Shown here: piece after piece, positions 10,773-21,632 of the stretch
Layout: each line of letters starts with the position of its first letter
Numbering within the stretch: position 1 is the first letter of the stretch
Made by a program: the position numbers and the translations under genes
The notes under the pieces: model-generated
What the model saw: the letters and a program-made list of their open reading frames with translations, nothing else
Told to the model about the DNA's origin: nothing
The model's database searches: none
Assembly (NCBI GenBank): GCA_030248295.1
Contig: JASANH010000401.1
Span: forward strand, 62,001 to 126,000
Length of the DNA stretch: 64,000 bases
Direction: 5' to 3'
DNA from: Mesodorylaimus sp. YZB2_4
Taxonomy: Eukaryota > Nematoda > Enoplea > Dorylaimida > Dorylaimidae

Positions 10773-11204
10773 CTATTTTAGCCATTTGTTTAAGTCGAGA
10801 GTACCAATTTTCAAAACTTTTTTCACAATATTCAAACGAGTTCGTTTCACGGCAAGCTTTAATTCAGCTTTTAGAGTTGCCTTTGACTTTACTCGATCCC
10901 AGTTAATTGTATGTATGAGCAATTCTTCCCAAACTGATTGTGAGAAGTCTAATGGATTCGAATCGGGGCTATTCGGAGGCCAACGCATAGCTTCGATAAA
11001 ATCAGAAAAATGATCCTGCACCATTTCTGTGAATCTTTCCCGTGAAAGATCCCGTTGTTCCCAGATAGCTTGCTTCCATATTTCGCTAGGTCCAAGAAAT
11101 ATGGTCCATTTCCATGAAAACGGAATGATTGACTGGGCCTTTATCCAAAATGACCAACGGTGTAACAAATTTCTGAGGTCTTGACTTTTCATTTCTTTGT
11201 ACAA
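10773..11204 (-). pseudogene. Tc1/mariner-like transposase remnant
   Basis: A 143-codon frame contains WPPNSPDSNPLDFS followed by VWEEL, the hallmark block near the third catalytic acid of Tc1/mariner transposases. The part before it (FTEMVQDHFSDFI) also fits the family. The expected upstream DG...H block is not recognisable in the same frame, and the N-terminal half and terminal repeats are missing, so this is a decayed fragment. It lies between astacin B and the astacin pseudogene. Confidence 0.65.
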
Positions 11205-11490
11205 GCAACTGTAAAATGTGATGGACTGCCCGATGCAGAATTAAATGCATCATGTGCCTGTTTTAGAGTGTCTACAACGCGACTGCTTCCGAAGAAAACT
11301 AGCCATTTCTGTGAGGGTCATTCCTTATGGCGCAGCCGATATTTAAAAAATATGTATCTGGAAATCAATCCTTTATACTTTTTAAAAAGAAATTTTGAAG
11401 ATAATGAAGTAAGGATCAGATAATCAAGAAAAAAAGGACAGCGAAATTTAAAAGGAAATCTCACGCAAAATAACCGTTTGTTAACCAAAT

Positions 11491-11603
11491 AATTGTTTGT
11501 TCGGTTCGGTGTTGGTCCAAAGAAGCCGGCTCGGTTCGGCTCGGTAAAAATCGCCGGTCCGGTGGTTCGGTTCGGCCGGCTCGGTGATTCGGTCGATGCT
11601 GGA
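11491..11603. repeat. GGTTCGG/GGCTCGG-rich block
   Basis: Repeated CGGTTCGG and CGGCTCGG units end at GATGCTGG. The pattern of GC-rich pentamers and hexamers resembles the subterminal repeats of the hAT elements at 39837 and 60693, so it may be a lone end of such an element. I see no partner end. Confidence 0.35.
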
Positions 11604-11639
11604 GCAAAACCTGCTTGTCAGTTAGTTGATGGAAAATGG

Positions 11640-12115
11640 CGATAAATGCCTCAACACCTTCTCAAAGACTGCCTGCAATAATTACACAATGTCACCGCCA
11701 TAAGCCACTGCCACCTAAATCCTGGATTGAATTTGTGAGTCGCTCCTTAAATTAGCAAAGTCTTTTTGGAAACCCGGGGCAAGGCACAGCTCGCGTTAGT
11801 ATACAACATGTAACGCTTCAGCGAGTTTGATATGCTGTTCTTGTTTTCGAAAAGCTGTGTTCGAACAATAGGGAATTGACATTGTCCAAGTAGGCGTTTG
11901 GTGTTTTGCAAGTATATATCGAGAAAGACTGCTAGCCCCGCTTTTAATTCTGTCGATCAGCTTGGGGTTGGTTTTTTATCCAAAATTATCAATTTCCGTC
12001 ATCGGCCCCTAATTCCCCGTTTTTAAAGCTTTCCTCCAAGTACTCCTACTAATAATTCATCATTTTCTTCACTCGAGTGGACTTTGCTCTCTGAGCACTC
12101 TTCGCTTTCTTTGCT
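11640..12115 (-). pseudogene. Decayed astacin copy (propeptide and start of catalytic domain)
   Basis: Read on minus, this aligns base by base with astacin C from its propeptide through the start of the protease domain. Recognisable pieces are the LIDRIKS segment, TWTMSIPYCSNTAF (intact gene C: PWTMPIRYWVNTTF) and a run like PIGHDGIN. It carries in-frame stops and short deletions, and the zinc-binding half is absent. It lies between the divergently decayed transposase fragment and intact gene C and shows that the family once had at least four members here. Confidence 0.7.
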
Positions 12116-12445
12116 GAGTCACACGAATGGCTATTAAAAACATGCTAGATGTCTAAAATTTTTTCGAGAAATTCTAGTTTTGACTAAATTTCCCTTGGTT
12201 GGAATAGTTTGGAACGAAAATGACACCCTTGCCTCATGCTTATCCTGTTGGACCAAGTGAGGCTTGTATAAGCGGACTGCTTCTTATCCAATATTTCTAT
12301 TGACGAGCAAAAAAGCAATGAAAAATCCGGGACTGTGAGAAGAAACCATGGCAGTCAGGCAGGCAAGAGCAGGGTGAACGTTATCCAGTGTGAGAATTGA
12401 TGAAGTCGACAGCATTTGCAGAACGCTGGCCGCTTAAACCAGAAT

Positions 12446-12451
12446 TTTATT
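12446..12451 (-). terminator. Polyadenylation signal of astacin C
   Basis: AATAAA on the minus strand, about 165 bases beyond the stop codon of astacin C. Confidence 0.5.
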
Positions 12452-12616
12452 ACCGATAAGCCAAATACTGACGGGCCATAATATCTACCTGGTAAATAAT
12501 GTGTTAACTAGTAACTACTTCACAGCAAAACAAAAAATTTAAAAAGATTTGAGAACTAACCCGTCACCTTACATCTGTCACTGCCTTTCTCAACCCCTGT
12601 CCTCCATCATTGCCTC

Positions 12617-14290
12617 CTACTTATCGCATTGCCCGCACGATAATGCACAATCAGTGCGAGTTGGTTCCTGGCTGCAAGTACCGCTGAGGGCCCGGGTTCC
12701 ACAGTCGGCCGTCTTGTCTTTGCAAGGCGAGCAGTACATCCGTTTCAATTGCAGTATGTCATTGTTGGTCATCACCGAGCCACCAAGCTCAGTCTTCTCA
12801 CCATCTGGGCCTTGCAGCACTTTCATTGTGGGAGCGTCGGACACATTCGCGAATAATCCATTTTGGTAGTGCATGATGGATTTATAGTCGTAGGGAGTAC
12901 CATAAGATGAGCTCGAGTCATTCGGGTGCTTCTCGTAGTTAGAAGCCTTTCTAGAGTCGATATTTTGCCAGAGTATCTGAACGTATTTGTCTCGATCAGT
13001 GCGCCCTTGTTCGTGGCCGCCGCCAAGCGAGTGAATAACTTCGTGGATGATAAGGCTTTTCAGCGTATCACTGCTGCCGCATGATACTCGAATATTGATC
13101 ACGTTGATGCCATCATGCCCGATAGGTGACCGGCCACTGCATTCGTCAATATTACTAACGTTAAAGTGGATTTGTGAGCCATTCTTGAGGGCAGCATTGT
13201 CCTTTTGAAAACGGATGCAAGGCACAGCTTGTGTAATCATGTTCAGCGCGTTGTCAAAGTCATTTTGTTGCTCCTGGTTCAGAAAAGTTGTGTTTACCCA
13301 ATAGCGGATCGGCATTGTCCAAGGGGTCCACGGGGAGTCAGGTTCATAAAATAACGCCGCAGCACGTTTTGCCCTGTTCTTAATTCTGTCGATCATAGCT
13401 TGGGCTTGCTTTGTCGTCAAAATTATATCGCCTTCAAAAAGACCGTCATTGGCGGGCGGAATTTCTGGAATCCCCATTTCTGCGTGGATTAGAGTTTTCA
13501 ATTCCTGAATCTTTTCCAATCGTTCTTCGACTTGTTTTCCCGCTTCCTCATCCGACAAGTCTTCTTCAAACTCCAATTCATCCACTAATAATTCCTTCAA
13601 TTCATCTCTCTTTTTCTTGGACTCTTCGTTGTCGGCGACACATCCGCCTTCTTGCTTTTTGCAGTTTTCCTAAAAATACACATAGCAGCATAGTTTTCAC
13701 GATGTTCATGCAGTCAGTTTCACTGTTTCAGTCAGACACTGGCTGAACTAAATTAGTCAAGCATCCAGCAACGCTCTCTGCAAAATATCAGAGGCGTCCG
13801 GCCATGTGGTCAGCAGTGGTCAGCGCCTGAAGTCTTAAGATTTTTTTGAATTTTGCGGGTAAGGAGCCCGAGCATTGAGACTCGGTTTTGGGGTTCCAGG
13901 GTTTGATTTTAAACTTCCAACACTTCAGCATTACGTTTTCTGAAACATCAAAAAGTCTGGAAGAATTTTGAAAATGTCTCGGGACTTTGAGCGCTGGCCA
14001 TTGCTGACCCTTCGAACAGACCCCTCAAATATTTCGCACAGAGTTTTCTTTTGCAGCTAGCAGCACTTTTCAATCTTTGGTTCTGTAAAATTTGACTTAA
14101 CGGTAGCGATGTTCGGTTCTTGCAAACCGACCTTCTGTCGATCCTACACTTGATACCGAAGAAAAATTGTTTTGCAACTTACCAGCAGAATCTGTTTGAT
14201 TTCATCAGTTATGTCGTATTCATTTCCCTGGCTGTTGGCTAAATGTGCTGATGCAAGAAACACGCAACCAATGAAAATAACCGAACGCAT
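12617..14290 (-). CDS. Astacin C: secreted zinc metalloprotease with ShKT module
   Basis: Two coding exons on minus, 14290-14183 and 13669-12617, join in phase 0 to give 386 residues. The first encodes a signal peptide (MRSVIFIGCVFLASAHL) and an acidic stretch; the second begins ENCKKQEGG, exactly as in astacin A, then has the acidic propeptide ending near KRAA, the zinc motif HEVIHSLGGGHE, the Met-turn SIMHY, and a C-terminal six-Cys ShKT-like module. Intron position and phase match gene A, so A and C keep the ancestral structure and B has lost it. The intron (513 bp) holds a small inverted-repeat element. Orientation is opposite to A and B. Promoter: TATA box at 14844-14851. Activity is likely from intact motifs; the substrate is unknown. 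Confidence 0.9.
13808..14010. mobile_element. Small inverted-repeat element (about 200 bp)
   Basis: The left end GGTCAGCAGTGGTCAGCGCC and the right end, read in reverse GGTCAGCAATGGCCAGCGCT, form terminal inverted repeats that extend into AAGTC. A related element lies at 40117-40337 inside a hAT-type element. There is no ORF. It is inserted in the intron of astacin C. Confidence 0.6.
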
Positions 14291-14775
14291 TATGCTGGCT
14301 GCTCTTCAGGTGAATCTTAAAAAGTCACATGATTTCTGGAGACTTTAAGGACAGACAACGAAATTGGTTTTAAGCCCAGATTTCGAAATCTGAATTTTTC
14401 AGCAAATGATCCGCAGGGGTTTCTTTTATGTTGGGCCTATACCGCTTTGAGCGTAGCTTGTACAGAAGTAAGTTCGATGTACTCGTATTCGCTGCGATCT
14501 GGAGATTCAGCGTTTTTATTCCGTAAAAAATCATTTTTCAATTGGGAGTCATTTAAAATTGCCACTCAGAAACTAAGTCATTTTTTGGTCCAGGCAGCTC
14601 AGCTCGCTAGGCAAAAATCATTCTTTATTAAATTTCGGTATGAGCTTTGCTGCCCATGAGATTGTCTGACTCGTAGATGCGCATTGGACAGAGTCAAGCC
14701 CAGAAGCCAGTAAGGGTACATTGCGTAGGGCTACACAAATCCTCCTCTATGTGATCTCAAATTCGAGTCGCTTAC

Positions 14776-15330
14776 CAATCAAATTAATAGACGAAGTTTC
14801 GATGACGAAGTGAAGGCGCACTGAATGTCGGGTGCGGGCCCAGTATTTATACGCCATTTGAGCGGAAAAAGGCCATTTGTCACACGAGTTTATAAATTAT
14901 ACCAGTCAATCAGCAAACGTCAGCTCGCTGGAGGAGAGGTCCAAAATAGAATATTCGTAGGATTTCGTCGAATGCTTCCAATTTGCTTCAAGCTTCGCTG
15001 ATTACTTTTCCGCTCGCACTCCGGGATGTCGTCCATGGCTCGGTCGTATTACCTGTTCTCCACGGGTGCTCATGGAGAGACTCATATCACGAGTCAATCG
15101 CAGAAACGGGCGATCGGCATTATAACAGGTACGCTATCGAAACCCGGGGTAGGATCACGTAATGCTGACGTTTTTTCGCCTGTTGTTCATGGATGGTCAT
15201 AGAAACTCATTATCATCAACTAATCGCAGCAATCACCCATTTCCGTTCTCTAATTTCAGTTTTATAGCGGAAACTTTTGATCAAACTTTTATCGTTTCGA
15301 AAACCAGATTCTAGCCGTATGACTATTTCG
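14776..15330 (-). promoter_or_regulatory. Noncoding exon, TATA box and upstream modules of astacin C
   Basis: On minus, TATAAATA at 14844-14851 precedes a leader ending GATTG then GTAAGCG at 14775, as in genes A and B; the acceptor is just before the ATG (near 14305). Upstream, about 15050-15330 contains two related modules matching those before astacin B. From 15331 to 15961 I see nothing recognisable apart from a G run near 15376-15385. Confidence 0.6.
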
Positions 15331-15961
15331 TTTCTAGTCGTTCCCGTGTCTGATGTGGCAGTAGGTGAAGGAAAAGGGGGGGGGGTGAGCTTTTTCAGTT
15401 TTATCTTGCCTGGCTAGTACTGCGTGCACTGTACTGTATATTATTTTCGATTGCGATTATGACTTGTTGCCCGCAGGTTGATTACAAGCAGTCACCTAAG
15501 CGACTTCGCAGTAGGTCGGTCTGCTGCTTCGGGAGGGGGCACACTACTAAACAGCTTTGTGATTACGAAGGACTGCGTATCCAACTATTCACAGTCAGGG
15601 GCAAAACTTAAGGAATTCGGCTTTAAAAGGGTGGCAAAGTCAGTTTCATGCTTCTGATTCAGGGAAATGCCTTCCTACTGAATTGACTGGGTGCTCACTA
15701 AAGTGACTCAAAGGGCGATGAGATGCTGGTATAGTTATTTCACCGTTCGAAAAAATTGCAGTCAACTCATTTTTTCAGATCATCAATAAACGATACGATA
15801 CAAAATGACTAACCAAAAGTAATTTGGTCATTGATGCCGTGTCTTTCTGATTGGAAAAGTCGTGTGCGGGTGTCGTCCGTCGACCCTTATAGTTTGACCT
15901 TTGACAACGCTGCTGTGTTCTGTTTGGTGGATTCCACGAGTGTATAAACCCTACTGAAATG

Positions 15962-15967
15962 TTTATT
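15962..15967 (-). terminator. Polyadenylation signal of the collagen gene
   Basis: AATAAA on minus, about 118 bases after the collagen stop codon. Confidence 0.55.
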
Positions 15968-16084
15968 TTAACTGTCTTGGTTACCGAAAGGGAAGCAAAA
16001 TAAAGTAAGAAACAGGTTTTCCAGCAAAGGACATTATTATGAGAAGTGTTGCTTTCCAGGGATCTGATATGCCAGAAATGTAAT

Positions 16085-17208
16085 CTATCGTCTTGTACCA
16101 TCTTCGAAGAAGACGCCGCCATCGGTTGCGCAATATTTGGGGCAAATACCCGGCTCTCCCTTTTTGCCATCGGGGCCAGGCGGGCCTTTGTCGCCTGGTG
16201 CACCATCGTTTCCTGGTGGTCCAGCTGGACCAGGTGGGCCTTTTGGTCCGTCTGGGCCGGGTCCGCCATCGGCTCCAGGTATGCCGTTTTGTCCAGGTGG
16301 TCCTGGCGGGCCGTTCTCGCCATCTGGGCCTTTATCACCAGGAGTCGATGGAACGCCAGTGGCTGGGGTGCCTGGTGGTCCCCTCTCGCCGTCCTTGCCT
16401 GCCATGCGAGAACTGAAGAGCATGCACACAAAGATGACATAGGACTCTGCTTACCTGGTGGTCCAGGTGGGCCGTTTGGACCAGGTGGGCCAGGTGGGCC
16501 TGCACCTCCGTCCTTTCCTGGATTGCCTGGGCTACCATTCGGTCCAGGTGCTCCTAAAGTAGGAAATGCAGAGATATTGGATAGCAGAACAGAGACGCCA
16601 TGTTTTCATGGACTGAATTTTCATTCTCCCCCCCCCGCAAGATGTAATCTTGATTCTGTATGGCAGTGTAGGAAGGGAGTCACAAACCTGGTTCTCCTGG
16701 TGGGCCGCCTGGGCCTGGCGGACCTGGTGGGCATGGTTTGCATGGTGGGGGTGGAATAGATTTGCAAATTTCCAATGGAGGACGGCCAGGGAATCCGGGT
16801 GGTCCTGGCGGGCCTGGTTTGCCTGGTTTACCATTCTTGCCTGGTTTTCCTGGCGGGCCAGGGAGACCGGGCAAGCAGCAGTCTGAAAAACTGGTTTTTA
16901 GAACCTAAATTTAAACAGGAATACTTCTACTTACTTTCGCATCCCGGAAGGACCTGCCTTTTAGCCATGGTACGATTGCGGGCACGATCTTGGATTCCGA
17001 CTTCGCGGAATTCTTTGATTTCATTCACGATCTCGCCAGCCATAGCCTTGCAGTACTGTGACTCGCCACGGGCCATTTGCTGCAGGTGATCCACATAGTT
17101 GTAGAGCATGGGCAGAGTGACGCAGACCGAGACGATGGCCACGACACTGAACGTGATTGCCGAATAGGCAACAAACTTGTAGGCCTTTTCCCGACCGTCG
17201 TTTTCCAT
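16085..17208 (-). CDS. Nematode cuticle collagen
   Basis: Four exons on minus (17208-16935, 16882-16688, 16553-16455, 16398-16085) join in phase 1 throughout and give 293 residues, the usual size for cuticle collagens. Order: cytoplasmic start ([16 protein letters not shown]), one membrane segment (about 11-36) and the nematode cuticle-collagen N-terminal domain, a basic AKR-type processing site near 80-85, then Gly-X-Y blocks from about residue 95 broken by Cys-rich joints, ending in a CPKYC motif and [11 protein letters not shown]. Start choice: a TATA box at 17264-17271 lies 56 bases before this ATG, so the longer upstream frame is excluded. The product is cleaved, forms triple helices and is crosslinked in the cuticle. 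It is transcribed away from the gene at 17754. Confidence 0.95.
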
Positions 17209-17263
17209 TGTCTTACCACTGGACGATTGAAGATGGACGTGGCGAGGTGCTCTTCTTTCGCTC

Positions 17264-17271
17264 CTTATATA
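17264..17271 (-). promoter_or_regulatory. TATA box of the collagen gene
   Basis: TATATAAG on minus, 56 bases before the collagen ATG. About 480 bp separate it from the divergent start codon at 17754, so the two genes may share upstream control sequence. Confidence 0.65.
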
Positions 17272-17753
17272 GTACTCCTTCGAGACTAGTTCTGGCGACT
17301 CGATTCCTGTCTGAGCGTAGCCACGCATCGTCGAATCAGCCATGCGTCGCGTCCAATCTTCCGCTCTAGCCACTGCCCATTCGAATACAGCCCCATGGGC
17401 GAAATTGCTGTCTCCATTATCTATCAAACTTTGCCGCTTTCCGCTTGTCTTATTTTTCTATTTAGCAGTGGGAAGAAGCAGCGCATTCCCTTGGCTGACC
17501 CAAATGGCAACTAAGGTGTGCAAAAGTCGGGCGATTCACGCGTGTCGAAATATGGCTAGGTAGCAACGTGGCAATCACGGAATGCGCCTTCCGATGTGTT
17601 GATACAATTGCCCACTCGTACTGCATTACTATCTTATCGATCGGATGCTTTGCAGCAGATGTCAGCCGCATATGGTGCGATTAGGAGCTGGCATTGCCGA
17701 CAATTCAAGCCTACATTTTAGGACGGATTCTTTATTAATGGAGCAGCGCAAAA

Positions 17754-20700
17754 ATGAATATAAAACCAGTGATTTTGCTGTTTCTGTTTGTCACGGTGTC
17801 AGCTACAAAAAATCTAGCACCTGGTAAGAGATTTAACTCCTGCAGGCAAATCAGCCAGGCAAGGTTACAGAAAAAGGCATAATGCCCGCCCCAGGCTCTA
17901 TAGGCTCCTACAGATGCTGGGGTTCCAGACTCTGCCTTTTTCCTTGAAAGGAAGGCGTAGATGGATCTGTCACACTGCTACACCAGGTACGCCCAAGAAG
18001 ACCTACAGGGGCTTGAAGACCATCTAGCCAAACGGATGGCGAACTACTCCATCGTTAGGTCATACGAGTTATGACCAGCATTCCTGGGCTGTCATGCGAT
18101 CGATACCCGCCCCCCCCCCCCCTAAGTACTTCCCAAATGTCATGCTCTCTAGGCCATGATTTTGTGCGTGTAGTTGAATCGTTCCATGCTGAGTACATGA
18201 CTCCACGCGGATTCCACACCTGTGATGTACTTAGGGATGCCAATTTGTTAGATATATAGGAGTTATGCATAACCCTAGTTCCAGGGCGATCATGAGATCG
18301 ATACTTTTCTCGGCAGGAAGGCGTCACATTTAAACGACGTTTGTGTTTTAGCTGTGTTTCCAGCTCTCCCCCCCCCCCCCCCCAAATGCCATGCTTCACG
18401 ACGGCGTGCCGATGGTACGTGTAACTGATCATGGGTGGATCCTTGCTGACCAGATTGCTACACGTAGAGCCCCTTCCAAAGTACTCGTAAATTTCATGCT
18501 TCACCCTTTGCTGATGGTCTACGTGTAACTGGTGTGAATGGATCCGTGCTGGCCACATGGCTCCACGTGAATTTCACCTTCGCCATGTCGTCCGTCATGG
18601 AAATCGACCTTCGCGAATCTGGGATCCTACTTTTCTGTTTTTGTGTCTGGTTTGCAATTTACTCTCTCATCCCCCATCGCTTGGGGCGCTGGTTGGAGTG
18701 TTTCCAACCTGTTACTCCCTCTGATCAGGATAAGAGCGAGACTCAGAAAACACACCCTTTTCAGTTATCGTTGAAGTCAAATTCTTCGACAAATTTGGCG
18801 ACCATGTCGGCATGGCTTACGAAAGTGGTTACATAATAGTACGGTGCAAAGGCAAGAAGTGCGAGGAGGGTGACTCCTATCAGTTGGAACAAGAAATCGA
18901 TATTGAGGATTCCGTGCTTGGCCAAAGCAAATGTGACATAGCTAATTTTGAAGCTGTTTTTCGCATCGCTTTGAAAGATATACCCAACAAAAAAGTGCAT
19001 TTTATATGCACATACAAAGAGCACACTGAACCAGACACTCCACCCATGGTCTTGTCATATCGCATGTGTGAGTATTATTGTCTTAACTATGACAACATTT
19101 TCCTCCGAAATTTCTTGTTGCTCTTAGGTGACACCCAAAACGAGGGGTGCGCCAACGGACCCTCTTGTCCATACCCATCTTTCTGCATGTTGATCTGGCA
19201 CAGTAGCTTGAATTCGTGTTTGAAACCTCGAGCAGAAAATTATTATTGCGAAAATAAAGTCGATAGGATGCACTTTTGCCACGCAAACGCAACAAAAAAC
19301 GAAACAACTGGCGAAATAGAATGGAGCTATAAATCGTACCCTTCGTTCTGCCATTCGATGCTTTTTAATTACGACAGCACTTACGTCATGTTTTATGAAA
19401 AATGTGGGACTGAATACGAGAGTAAGAATAATTGAATTTTTCAAGCCCATGGTATCAATATATAAGGCGCCCTCCGCACGACCTCCACTGCGTTAGGCTC
19501 TGATCGGCTCATGGATAAAACATGTCACAATCACTCGCTATCAGCTCACGAAAAGACTGTTACACTTTACACTTCCGCAGACACTACCAATTCTATCACT
19601 TTACACTTTCAGACAGCAATGCTACTATAAATACACAAAACGAGACAACTCGCACCATGGTCAATGGCCGATCCGTGATCTTTAATGAGCCGATTTCAAT
19701 TACAGCTCAAAAAAACGACTTTACCATTTTCTGCCCCAAGGATACTCGAACTTATAAGAAACAGCTGGTGTGTGTGATGAAAGAGAGTGAAAGCCAGCAA
19801 GTCACCATTTTCGAAAGCAAGGAATGCGATGGGAAGAGCGAAGTGAAGGTTCCCAACAATGTATTTGACAAAGGATCCCGTATTGCAAAGCTAATCTGCG
19901 AGTTTTATCATGATATTAGAAATAAGAATTTCCCTATAGCTAAATTATCGCACTATTTGGTCATTTTTGGTAAGTGCGGATCTCATATCCAATTAAACGC
20001 AAAACTGAAGTCTTTTCAGCGGGTACTATCGATGTGGAAACTGAAAGCGGCACAGCACGCATCAAGGTCCTACCTGAACCAGGACCAGAGTTTAAAATCA
20101 CCTTTCAGTGGAGCAAGGACAATGAAGTCCTTCGTCAAGTAAGAGAGCACTGTACATTGCAGGTGTTCATGGGCGCAAGCCTGCCAGATCCAAATGAGTG
20201 GCCAGGACTATGCCTAGGAATGGGAAAGTGTGAGGCGGACCAACTGTAAGAAATATTGTAAATGTACTCGCATTGTTTTAGGATTTTTCATTGACTGATT
20301 TCGAAACAGGCGAATATCAAGCAGATGCCACAATCATCTACAAGACTTGCAGCCCGCACATGAATTTCTCTCACTTTATCGCTCGAAATGTGCGCTTGTC
20401 GGCAACAACTACAGCGCCTAGCGGCCACACTAGCACTGGCGGCTATACTAGCACTGGCGCCTACACTAGCACTCGCGGCCACACTAGCACCGGCGGCCAC
20501 ACTAGCACCGGCGGCCACACTAGCACTGGCGCATACACCAGCACTGGCGGCTACACTAGCACCGGCGGCCACACTAGCACTGGCGCATACACCAGCACTG
20601 GCGGCTACACTAGCACTGGCGGCAACAGTAGCACTGGCGCCTGGTCAACTACGAGCATAGATGCCTCTACCACTAGTAGTGATGCGAACTGCAAAAGTGT

Positions 20701-20758
20701 AATGATGGTGCAATTACTCTGTTCCTTGTGCCTAACTGCTTTATTTTCGCAGCAGTAA
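17754..20758 (+). CDS. Secreted, probably GPI-anchored Ig-like/Cys-rich protein with repeat stalk
   Basis: Six exons (17754-17823, 18765-19067, 19128-19421, 19613-19969, 20020-20138, 20282-20758) give 539 residues. Order: signal peptide (1-17); an Ig-like module from about 24 with paired Cys (VRCKG, FICTY); a Cys-rich module (about 125-222); a second Ig-like module with FNEPI (about 223-341); a third (about 342-420) with TFQW; twelve six-residue repeats of GHTSTG/AYTSTG type (429-500); and a short hydrophobic C-terminus after a small-residue stretch, as in GPI-attachment signals. The stalk is probably heavily O-glycosylated. I do not recognise the family, but a paralogue with the same module order lies at 41645-43303. 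The function may be surface recognition or adhesion, by architecture only. A 24-base apparent intron at 20139 was rejected in favour of the 143-bp one. Confidence 0.8.
18110..18600. repeat. Degenerate tandem repeat of about 105 bp with C runs
   Basis: Three to four diverged units share AAGTACT...AAATGTCATGCT, a GTGTAACTG-like core, GTGGATCC and a TCCACG end. Runs of 13 C (18110-18122) and 16 C (18368-18383) occur in it. The block fills most of intron 1 (17824-18764) of the gene at 17754. Confidence 0.55.
20423..20638 (+). repeat. Coding minisatellite, 18-bp units, 12 copies
   Basis: Units such as GGCCACACTAGCACTGGC encode GHTSTG/GYTSTG/AYTSTG. The reading frame is kept in all units, with synonymous variation, which suggests selection on the repeated peptide. 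Unit number may vary between individuals. Confidence 0.9.
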
Positions 20759-20855
20759 TATGCAGTAATGTGGGCGCGAACATGGGTCAGATATACGTAG
20801 TTAGATTGTATGCTTAGCATGAAGCGTTTATTATCACATTTGGCTAGCAGCATCG

Positions 20856-20861
20856 AATAAA
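20856..20861 (+). terminator. Polyadenylation signal
   Basis: AATAAA 98 bases after the stop codon of the GPI-anchor candidate gene. Confidence 0.55.
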
Positions 20862-21180
20862 CCATTGGAATACTTGCTGTACTGGGGGAATAAAATAGCA
20901 CTAAAGTTTCTGCATCCATTGTGTGTGTGGGGAATGACTTTGATTCTACCAACTCTATAATTATTGCTGTCGCAATGGAAGCTGCATACGCCTCGGAGAT
21001 AGCCAAAATCAAGCTGATAAAAAAACTACCTCAAAACGAAATCGACGACAAATTAGAGAGGTTTAAAAATGAGGCAAAGAAATCAAGATGATTCTACTCT
21101 TTGATGGAAGTCGGGCGGTGCAATATGAAGATGGCGTGTATATGTCTTAAGAGATAATCTGGCCGAGGTCGGAGACCGGA

Positions 21181-21351
21181 GTTGTGGCCTAACGGGTTAA
21201 GGCGTCTTTGTCTCACGCTGGGTGCGCACTTCCAGGGGAGGGTTCGACTTCCGCCTCGGTACAAAATGATTGTCAATCATGCGTTCCTTAGCCCTCGCGT
21301 GTGCCTTGTGGTGCTTGGCTATGGATAAAGTACGACATGACATGACATGAT
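21181..21351 (+). repeat. tRNA-derived SINE, family 2, with CATGA tail
   Basis: The head has TGGCCTAACGGGTTAAGGCG as A box and GGTTCGACTTC as B box; the body has GCCCTCGCGTGTGCC and the 3' end is a tandem ACATGACATGACATGA. A tail of short tandem units rather than poly(A) suggests a LINE of that tail type supplied the reverse transcriptase. Confidence 0.75.
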
Positions 21352-21540
21352 AATCTTCCTCCAATCAGAAATACATTCACATCAGTCGAGACATAAGAGC
21401 CTGGTTCCAGTATGTATTCTTGGCTATTTCATTTACCACGAAACTCTTTACGGAAAAGGAAAGATAACGTTATGCATGGTACTGACAACTCATCGAAGAA
21501 GGCAATTTCCAATCGCCTGCATGGTCAAAATCAACACGAA

Positions 21541-21632
21541 ATGATTTACCGGCCCGCGAGTCGAACACTCGCCCGTATCCGCGCACCTGGCGTGAGAGGC
21601 AGACGCCTAACCCACCAGGCCGCGGGCCGGCC
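21541..21632 (-). repeat. SINE family 2, minus strand, head only
   Basis: The reverse complement reads GGCCCGCGGCCTGGTGGGTT and later GTTCGACTCG, the tRNA-like head of the family. Beyond it, 21633-22883 holds only an arm resembling 1566-1592 (near 21699-21730); I see no gene there. Confidence 0.65.

Noticed and set aside
15775..16440. 221-codon minus frame overlapping collagen exon 4
   Set aside because: It is the +1 frame of the collagen exon followed by its 3' flank. The exon joined at 16398 gives the proper C-terminal collagen end.
16046..16759. Long open frames on plus opposite the collagen gene
   Set aside because: They are mirror images of the Gly-X-Y repeats, rich in Trp/Gly/Pro by codon complement, and no splice chain supports them.
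20139..20162. A 24-bp intron (GTAAGAG...TTGCAG)
   Set aside because: Too short to splice, and the reading frame that would follow ends in a stop. A 143-bp intron from the same donor to 20281 keeps the frame.
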